A stretch of DNA of 18,595 nucleotides from Oscillospiraceae bacterium (lineage in GTDB: Bacteria > Bacillota > Clostridia > Oscillospirales > Oscillospiraceae), in the NCBI GenBank assembly GCA_016297855.1, contig JAEDFW010000020.1:1-18595 (forward strand). Direction: 5' to 3'. This document shows positions 13,866 to 18,595 of this stretch, one piece after another. The stretch's first letter is position 1; each line of letters opens with the position of its first letter. Made by a program: the position numbers and the translations under genes. The notes below the pieces were generated by a model that saw nothing but the letters and a program-made list of their open reading frames with translations, ran no database searches and was not told the DNA's origin.

Positions 13866-15086
13866 ATGCGGGCAAAACCGGAACTGCTGTGTCCCGCCGG
13901 AGACATGGAAAAACTGAATATGGCCGTGCTTTACGGCGCGGATGCGGTGTATCTGGCGGGCACAAGCTTCGGTATGCGCTCGTTTGCCGGCAATTTTACG
14001 CCCGACGAGCTGCCGAAGGCGGTCGCGTTCGCGCACGCACATGGCGTGCGCGTGCACGCGGCGGTCAACACGATGCCGCGCTGCGATGAGGCCGACCGGC
14101 TGCCCGCGTATCTTGAGCAGCTCGACGCGGCTGGCGTAGATGCGCTGATTCTGGCGGATCTTGGCGCGTTCACCCTTGCGGGAAAGTATGCGCCGCACTG
14201 TCAGCGGCATATCTCCACGCAGCAGTCGATTGCCAACCACGTCTGCGCGACGGCGTGGTACGAGTTGGGCGCGCAGCGTGTGGTGCTGGCAAGAGAACTG
14301 TCTATCGGCGAGATCGCCGAGATCCGTGCAAAAGTGCCGAAGGAGCTGGAACTTGAGACGTTCTGCCACGGTGCGATGTGCGTGTCGTATTCCGGCAGGT
14401 GTCTGCTGTCAAACTATATGACCGGGCGCGACTCCAACCGCGGTGCCTGCGCGCAGCCGTGCCGCTATCAGTATGCGCTGATGGAGGAAAAACGCCCCGG
14501 AGAATACTTCCCCGTGTTTGAAGATGAGAAGGGGACGTACATCATGAACTCGCGCGACATGTGCATGATCGATCATCTGGATGATCTCATCCGCGCGGGC
14601 GTCGACTGCTTCAAAATTGAAGGCCGCGCCAAATCCAGCTACTATGCCGCCATCGTGACGGGCGCGTACCGCCATGTGCTCGACGATGTATATGCCGGTC
14701 GTGAAGTTGACATAACATGGAGAGACGAGGTCGAGCACGTTTCACACCGCCGCTATTCCACAGGCTTTTATTATGGCGAACCGGGTCAGTACACCGCATC
14801 TTCACGCTATATCCGCGACTGGCAGATCTGTGCGGTGGTGGAATCGTGCGATGAAGAAGGAAACGCTGTGCTCAGCCTGCGCAACAAGTTCCGTGTGGGC
14901 GATGAGGTTGAACTGGTCGGCCCCGATTGTAAGCCGTTTGCCTGGACTGTCACAGAGCTTCAGGATATGGACGGCGTTTCCATTACCGAGCCGCGTACGC
15001 CGCAGATGCGCTTTACGGCGAAGCTGCCAGGGCCCGTGCCTGCGATGTCGTTTGTCCGTCACGCGGTCAAATTGTCAGCGGAATGA
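13866..15086 (+). CDS. Peptidase U32 family protein, TrhP/YegQ-like
   Basis: A 406-residue U32 protein. The signature is ETFCHGAMCVSYSGRCLLSN (164-183), followed by GACAQPCRYQY. Cysteines 167, 172/179, 195 and 199 are candidates for the iron-sulfur cluster found in TrhP/RlhA-type members. Despite the name, characterised relatives make 5-hydroxyuridine in tRNA (TrhP) or hydroxylate 23S rRNA (RlhA), using prephenate. The pattern and length fit the TrhP branch (Bacillus YrrN/YrrO and Escherichia YegQ), so wobble-uridine hydroxylation of tRNA is the likely job. In Bacillus and others, yrrN/yrrO lie near yrrL (the mltG homologue), the same neighbourhood as here. The ATG starts one base after the mltG stop, with GGAG nine bases before it. 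Confidence 0.87.
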   Translation: MRAKPELLCPAGDMEKLNMAVLYGADAVYLAGTSFGMRSFAGNFTPDELPKAVAFAHAHGVRVHAAVNTMPRCDEADRLPAYLEQLDAAGVDALILADLGAFTLAGKYAPHCQRHISTQQSIANHVCATAWYELGAQRVVLARELSIGEIAEIRAKVPKELELETFCHGAMCVSYSGRCLLSNYMTGRDSNRGACAQPCRYQYALMEEKRPGEYFPVFEDEKGTYIMNSRDMCMIDHLDDLIRAGVDCFKIEGRAKSSYYAAIVTGAYRHVLDDVYAGREVDITWRDEVEHVSHRRYSTGFYYGEPGQYTASSRYIRDWQICAVVESCDEEGNAVLSLRNKFRVGDEVELVGPDCKPFAWTVTELQDMDGVSITEPRTPQMRFTAKLPGPVPAMSFVRHAVKLSAE

Positions 15087-15094
15087 GAAAATTT

Positions 15095-15109
15095 CCGGTT
15101 GACAACCGG
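15095..15109. repeat. 15-bp perfect palindrome over the alaS -35 box
   Basis: CCGGTTG-A-CAACCGG is a 7-bp inverted repeat with one central base, and it completely covers the TTGACA -35 element. It could be an operator. As RNA it could form a short hairpin (CGCTTTT follows), a weak terminator for the U32 operon. No known regulator is assigned. Confidence 0.5.
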
Positions 15110-15126
15110 CGCTTTTGTGATAGAAT
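15099..15126 (+). promoter_or_regulatory. Sigma-A promoter for the T-box-alaS operon
   Basis: A consensus TTGACA (15099-15104), a 16-base spacer and TAGAAT (15121-15126) with an upstream TGA giving an extended -10. Transcription would start near 15133, exactly where the T-box leader would need to begin. Confidence 0.85.
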
Positions 15127-15132
15127 AATGCC

Positions 15133-15357
15133 GATATTGGATTATGCGATGAAGAACCGAGCCGCGCAGGCAGAGCCCAGAGCGAGAAGGGGACGGTGAA
15201 AGCCCTTCGGTCAAGCGCGCGGCAGCCAGTTTTGAGCACGCCTGCGACGAGCAGGCCGCGTCATCCCCGTTATTGGATGGCTAAGATGCGCGTTTGCGCA
15301 ATTAGGGTGGTACCGCGAGCAAGCTCGCCCCTATATCGGGGGCGGGCTTTATTTTTT
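15133..15357 (+). ncRNA. T-box riboswitch, alanine-specific (alaS leader)
   Basis: The canonical T-box sequence AGGGTGGTACCGCG is at 15304-15317. The base opposite the tRNA discriminator is T, matching A73 of tRNA-Ala. Stem I can be drawn: GATGA (K-turn-like, from 15148), GCCGCGC (15161-15167) pairing with GCGCGGC (15217-15223), and an apical GAAGGG/CCCTTC stem (15186-15208) whose loop holds GGTG and AAAG. Directly after the mid-stem is AGCCA, so GCC (15225-15227, an alanine codon followed by a purine) is the likely specifier; GCA at 15236-15238 is a weaker candidate. Further hairpins are at 15240-15256 and 15262-15279. Uncharged tRNA-Ala would favour the antiterminator and switch on alaS. 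The T-box call is secure; the specifier is a model. Confidence 0.93.
15323..15357 (+). terminator. T-box-controlled terminator before alaS
   Basis: GCTCGCCCC (15323-15331) pairs with GGGGCGGGC (15339-15347), followed by TTTATTTTTT. It is mutually exclusive with the antiterminator formed by the T-box sequence just upstream. Confidence 0.9.
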
Positions 15358-15391
15358 AAAAAATCTTTTGAAGATAGAAGGAGAAAACAAC

Positions 15392-18040
15392 ATGGCACAC
15401 AAGGCATACGGCCTGAACGAGCTTCGCGAGATGTATCTGCGCTTTTTTGAGAGCAAGGGTCATCTGCGCCTGCCCAGTTTTTCGCTGGTTCCGCAGAATG
15501 ACAAATCGATTCTGCTCATCAACGCCGGCATGACGCCGATGAAGCCGTTCTTTACCGGCGAACAGGTGCCGCCGCGCACGCGCATCTGCACCTGCCAGAA
15601 GTGCATCCGCACGGGCGATATCGATAACGTCGGCAAGACCGCGCGCCACGGCACCTATTTTGAGATGCTGGGCAACTTCTCGTTCGGCGATTACTTCAAG
15701 AAAGAGGCGCTTCCGTGGGCGTGGGAGTTCCTCACCAGCCCCGAATGGGTCGGTCTGGAGCCGGACCGGCTCTATCCGTCGGTCTATCTTGATGACGACG
15801 AGGCGTTTGAGATCTGGAACAAGCAGATCGGTATCCCTGCTGAGCGCATCTTCCGCTTTGGCAAGGAGGACAACTTCTGGGAGCATGGCGCAGGCCCGTG
15901 CGGCCCGTGCTCCGAGATCTACTACGACCGCGGCCCGGAGTGGGGCTGCGGCAAGCCCGGCTGCACGGTCGGCTGTGATTGCGACCGGTATATCGAGGTT
16001 TGGAACATCGTGTTCTCGCAGTTCAATAACGACGGCCAGGGCAACTACACCGAGCTCGTGCAGAAGAACATCGATACTGGCATGGGCCTCGAGCGTCTGG
16101 CGTGCGTGTGCCAGAACGTGGCGTCCTTGTTTGACACGGACACCGTGATGAACATCACAAATAAGGTCTCCGATCTGACCGGCGCGCATTATGGCCAGTC
16201 ACAGGAGCGCGACGTGTCGCTGCGCGTCATCACCGACCATATCCGTTCGGCCACGTTCATGATCTGCGACGGCATTCTGCCGTCGAACGAGGGACGCGGT
16301 TATGTCCTGCGCCGTCTGCTGCGCCGCGCGGCGCGGCATGGAAAGCTGCTCGGCGTGAACGAGCCGTTCCTGTATGAAGTCATCGACACCGTGGTGCACG
16401 AGAATGAATGCCAGTACCCCGAGCTGCGCGAGAAGCAGGCGTATATCACCCGTGTGGTCAAGACCGAGGAAGAGAGCTTTGCCAAGACCATCGACGGCGG
16501 CATGAAGATTTTTGCCGATATGCTCAAGGAGCACACGGACAAGGGAGAAAAGGTCTTCTCCGGCGCAGACGCGTTTAAGCTGTACGACACCTACGGTTTC
16601 CCGATTGACCTCACCATCGAGATGGTGCGCGAAACCGGCATGACGGTCGATGAGGACGCCTTCCGCCAGCTCATGCAGGAGCAGAAGGTCCGCGCGCGTG
16701 AGGCGCGCAAGGCGCTGGGCGATCTGGGCTGGGCCGGCGTGGAGTTCGGCAAGGAGATCCCGGAAACGCAGTTCATCGGCTACTTCACGCTGACGGATGA
16801 AGCGAAGATCGTGGCGCTGGTGGCGGATGACGAGCTGCGCGGCAGCATTTCTGCCGGTACGGACGCGATTATTGTGCTGGATCAGACGCCGTTCTACGCT
16901 GAGATGGGCGGTCAGGTGGCCGACCACGGCCTCATTGAGACGGAAACAGCAAAATTTGTTGTGACAGACGTGCAGAAAAACAAGGGTGGCAAGTTCATGC
17001 ACTACGGCAAACTCGTCGAGGGCGAGCTGTCGGTGGGTGAGCAGGTACGTGCAAGCGTGGATGCCGAGCGCCGCACGGCCATCATGCGCGCACACAGCGC
17101 GACGCACCTTCTGGACATGGCGCTGCGTCAGGTGCTGGGCGAGCATGCGCATCAGGCCGGTTCTCTGGTGGAGCCTGACCGTCTGCGCTATGACTTTACG
17201 CATTTTGCCGCTGTTACGCATGAGGAACTGATGCAGATCAGCCGCATCGTTTCCGAAAGCATTCTGGATGGCCTGAGCGTGGATATCCGCGAAATGCCCA
17301 TCGACGAGGCGCGCGCGCTTGGTGCGATCGCGCTGTTCGGCGAGAAGTACGGCGACGTGGTGCGCGTGGTCAACATGGGCAACCGTTCGGTTGAGCTGTG
17401 CGGCGGCACGCATGTTGATAATACCGCCAAGGTAGGACCCTTCCGCATCGTGAGCGAATCGTCGGTGGCTTCGGGCGTGCGCCGCATCGAGGCTGTGACG
17501 GGCAAGGTATTCCTCAACCAGGTTGACGAGATGAACGCGCGGCTGCTGCAGATGTCCGAGCTGATGAAAACGACGCCGGGTGAGCTGCTGGCGAAAGCTG
17601 CCGGTATGATGAACCAGATAAAAGAGCAGCAGCAGCGCATCGAAAAGATGAAAGACAAGCTCTTCTCCGGCGAGGTCGAGCGGTTCCTGTTCTCGGCGAA
17701 AAATGTCGGCGGCCTGAAGGTTGTCACCACCGGACGCGGGCAGTCCGATGCTGCTGATCTGCGCAAGTTGGGCGATTTCCTGCGTGACAAGGACGAGAAC
17801 ATCGTAGCCGTGCTGAGCGCGGTGAACGGGGAAAAGGTGACACTTCTTGCCGTGTGCGGCAAGGGGGCGATCGCCAAAGGCATCAAGGCCGGCGATATTA
17901 TCAAGGCCATCGCTCCCATCGTCGGCGGTAAGGGCGGCGGCAAGCCGGATTCCGCCATGGGCGGCGGCACGCTGGTGCTGAAGGTCGATAACGCGCTGGC
18001 AGCGGTAGACGATTATGTCAGCGAAAAGCTGAAGGGATAA
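15392..18040 (+). CDS. alaS: Alanyl-tRNA synthetase
   Basis: An 882-residue, full-length class II synthetase that charges tRNA-Ala in the cytoplasm. The catalytic domain shows NAGMTPMKPFF, RICTCQKCIRTGDIDNVG and HGTYFEMLGNFSFGDYF. The editing domain carries the zinc-binding HSATH (His568, His572) and CGGTH (Cys670, His674), so correction of Ser/Gly mischarging should be intact. The C-terminal C-Ala domain ends with GGGKPDSAMGGG. The ATG at 15392 follows AAGGAG with eight bases between; an in-frame ATG eight codons upstream lacks a site. Expression is controlled by the T-box leader immediately upstream. The HIT gene follows after 12 bases with no terminator. A very long open frame on the opposite strand is only a codon-bias shadow. 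Confidence 0.98.
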   Translation: MAHKAYGLNELREMYLRFFESKGHLRLPSFSLVPQNDKSILLINAGMTPMKPFFTGEQVPPRTRICTCQKCIRTGDIDNVGKTARHGTYFEMLGNFSFGDYFKKEALPWAWEFLTSPEWVGLEPDRLYPSVYLDDDEAFEIWNKQIGIPAERIFRFGKEDNFWEHGAGPCGPCSEIYYDRGPEWGCGKPGCTVGCDCDRYIEVWNIVFSQFNNDGQGNYTELVQKNIDTGMGLERLACVCQNVASLFDTDTVMNITNKVSDLTGAHYGQSQERDVSLRVITDHIRSATFMICDGILPSNEGRGYVLRRLLRRAARHGKLLGVNEPFLYEVIDTVVHENECQYPELREKQAYITRVVKTEEESFAKTIDGGMKIFADMLKEHTDKGEKVFSGADAFKLYDTYGFPIDLTIEMVRETGMTVDEDAFRQLMQEQKVRAREARKALGDLGWAGVEFGKEIPETQFIGYFTLTDEAKIVALVADDELRGSISAGTDAIIVLDQTPFYAEMGGQVADHGLIETETAKFVVTDVQKNKGGKFMHYGKLVEGELSVGEQVRASVDAERRTAIMRAHSATHLLDMALRQVLGEHAHQAGSLVEPDRLRYDFTHFAAVTHEELMQISRIVSESILDGLSVDIREMPIDEARALGAIALFGEKYGDVVRVVNMGNRSVELCGGTHVDNTAKVGPFRIVSESSVASGVRRIEAVTGKVFLNQVDEMNARLLQMSELMKTTPGELLAKAAGMMNQIKEQQQRIEKMKDKLFSGEVERFLFSAKNVGGLKVVTTGRGQSDAADLRKLGDFLRDKDENIVAVLSAVNGEKVTLLAVCGKGAIAKGIKAGDIIKAIAPIVGGKGGGKPDSAMGGGTLVLKVDNALAAVDDYVSEKLKG

Positions 18041-18052
18041 GGAGGAATCATC

Positions 18053-18391
18053 ATGTCCGATTGCCTGTTCTGTAAGATCATCGCGGGAGAAATCCCGTCC
18101 GCAAAAGTCTATGAGGACGAGAAGTGCTACGCTTTCAAGGATATCGCGCCCATGGCGCCGGTGCATTTTCTGGTTGTGCCAAAGCAGCATTTTGCTTCTG
18201 CCGCCGAGGTCACGGAGGAAAATGAAGCGCTGATCGGCCATATTTACACCGTCATTGCCAAACTGGCCAAAGAGCAGGGGTTTGCAGATGGATACCGTGT
18301 GGTCACAAACGTCGGAGACCTTGCCGGCCAGACTGTGCACCACATTCACTTCCATGTGCTCTCCGGCAAAACGCTCGGAAAATTCGATTAA
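18053..18391 (+). CDS. HIT (histidine triad) family protein, HINT-like
   Basis: A 112-residue HINT-type nucleotide hydrolase or transferase. The triad HHIHFHVL includes His97, His99 and His101; the catalytic histidine is probably His99. CLFC near the start (Cys4, Cys7), with His46 and His97, may form the zinc site seen in many bacterial HIT proteins. Such enzymes cleave purine nucleoside phosphoramidates and aminoacyl-adenylates. The second activity suits the gene's place directly behind alaS, although that link is inference. The ATG follows GGAGG with seven bases between. It is the last gene of the T-box operon, ended by the inverted repeat that starts eight bases later. Confidence 0.94.
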   Translation: MSDCLFCKIIAGEIPSAKVYEDEKCYAFKDIAPMAPVHFLVVPKQHFASAAEVTEENEALIGHIYTVIAKLAKEQGFADGYRVVTNVGDLAGQTVHHIHFHVLSGKTLGKFD

Positions 18392-18398
18392 CCAAGAA

Positions 18399-18542
18399 AA
18401 GGGGCTGTCTCAAAACAGGAATTTTATTCCATTCTCACGAATAACCATGCAAAGAAAGTTCCGGGAACTTGCAAATCAAGCAAGTTCCCGGAACTTTTTA
18501 CTGGCTTTATCTTGGGGAAAATCTATTTTGAGACAGCCCCTT
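18399..18542. repeat. Composite nested inverted repeat, MITE-like or bidirectional terminator
   Basis: The outer arms are a perfect 17-bp inverted repeat: AAGGGGCTGTCTCAAAA (18399-18415) and TTTTGAGACAGCCCCTT (18526-18542), with further imperfect pairing inside. They enclose 110 bases without a gene, including an 18-bp perfect hairpin at 18455-18497. Arms of the type GGGGCTGTCTCAAAA resemble, from memory, the ends of IS1182-like elements in gut Clostridia, so a non-autonomous relic is possible. No target-site duplication is visible. T-rich tracts follow the arms on both strands (TTCCTTTTT and TTTTCTT), so it probably also terminates the HIT gene and the gene coming from the right. Confidence 0.7.
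18455..18499 (+). terminator. Inner 18-bp hairpin with T-tract
   Basis: AAAGTTCCGGGAACTTGC (18455-18472) pairs perfectly with the arm at 18480-18497 around the loop AAATCAA, followed by TT. Each arm is itself a 15-bp palindrome, AAGTTCC-N-GGAACTT, at 18456-18470 and 18482-18496. It could be an intrinsic terminator or a pair of protein-binding sites. Confidence 0.55.
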
Positions 18543-18553
18543 CCTTTTTGCAG

Positions 18554-18595
18554 TTACTGCTTTGCCAGATAATCCTTCAGATATAAAATTGCCTG
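18554..18595 (-). CDS. Probable C-terminal end of a gene entering from the right
   Basis: Read on the minus strand from the window edge, one frame gives QAILYLKDYLAKQ followed by TAA at 18554-18556. The composition is protein-like and the stop lies just before the bidirectional inverted repeat, as expected for a gene convergent with the HIT gene. With only 13 codons, no family can be named and chance is possible. Confidence 0.35.
   Translation of the reverse strand, partial: QAILYLKDYLAKQ

Noticed and set aside
2976..14712. GTTGACATA occurs within coding sequence at about 2976, 3204 and 14704, resembling a -35 box
   Set aside because: Each copy encodes Val-Asp-Ile inside a confident gene, and none has a -10 element at the right spacing. 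The use of the rare ATA codon is curious, but three cases are too few.
16199..18355. Open frame of 718 codons on the minus strand opposite alaS and the HIT gene
   Set aside because: It lies antisense to two unmistakable genes, runs across both, lacks family motifs and has the His/Arg/Gln-rich composition produced by reading GC-biased codons backwards.
18399..18542. Complete insertion sequence or MITE with target-site duplication
   Set aside because: No transposase fragment is present and the flanks (AAGAAAA on the left, CCTTTTT on the right) show no direct repeat, so mobility is left as a possibility only.
1..18595. A new defence, CRISPR, prophage or toxin-antitoxin system
   Set aside because: No spaced direct repeats, no nuclease, helicase or phage proteins and no small toxin-antitoxin pair were recognised; nearly all sequence is explained by core genes.

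Overview
The window reads as chromosomal DNA from a GC-rich, spore-forming Clostridia member, most like the Oscillospiraceae/Ruminococcaceae. This rests on family recognition (a SpoIVFB-type M50 protease, the TIGR03960/TIGR03936 pair, a CsaB-type pyruvyl transferase, DUF4330, DUF3783, a T-box-controlled alaS), on strong GGAGG-type Shine-Dalgarno sites and on tight, overlapping gene packing. No database search was possible, so every family name comes from motifs read by eye. I see no tRNA, rRNA, CRISPR array, phage gene or transposase gene.

Layout. (1) 39-3419, plus strand: a small one-TM protein in the SpoIVFA position, a SpoIVFB-like protease, a radical SAM protein (TIGR03960) and its partner (TIGR03936/DUF2344), ending at a terminator at 3424. 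(2) 3469-5922, minus strand: DUF4330 membrane protein, O-antigen-ligase-type polymerase/ligase, DUF3783 protein, with overlapping starts and stops. (3) 6067-9422, plus strand and divergent from (2): a 736-aa protein joining a GT4 glycosyltransferase to a CsaB-like pyruvyl transferase, then a TuaH-like glycosyltransferase; a good sigma-A promoter precedes it. (4) 9536-10381, minus strand: a cysteine-rich conserved hypothetical, sharing a bidirectional terminator with (3). (5) 10549-15086, plus strand: WecG/TagA glycosyltransferase, thymidylate kinase, DJ-1/PfpI protein, MltG, U32 peptidase family (TrhP-like), closely spaced and apparently one operon. (6) 15099-18391, plus strand: promoter, alanine T-box leader, alaS and a HIT protein. 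(7) 18399-18542: a composite inverted repeat, followed by the probable C-terminal end of a minus-strand gene running off the window.

How the genes fit together. Blocks 2, 3 and the start of 5 look like one surface-polymer locus. WecG/TagA would add an early amino sugar to an undecaprenyl-linked precursor, the two glycosyltransferases would extend it, CsaB would pyruvylate it (the modification recognised by SLH domains of S-layer proteins), and the O-antigen-ligase-type protein would polymerise it or attach it to the wall. MltG, downstream, cuts nascent peptidoglycan. Block 1 links a probable sporulation intramembrane protease with a radical SAM pair of unknown chemistry. Block 6 is tRNA-charging housekeeping with feedback from uncharged tRNA-Ala.

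Most of the window is ordinary core genome. The items most worth a second look are the GT4-CsaB fusion, the 21-cysteine protein, the SpoIVFA-position protein without a peptidase domain, the palindrome over the alaS -35 box, and the nested inverted repeat at the right end. I found no convincing new defence or mobile system.
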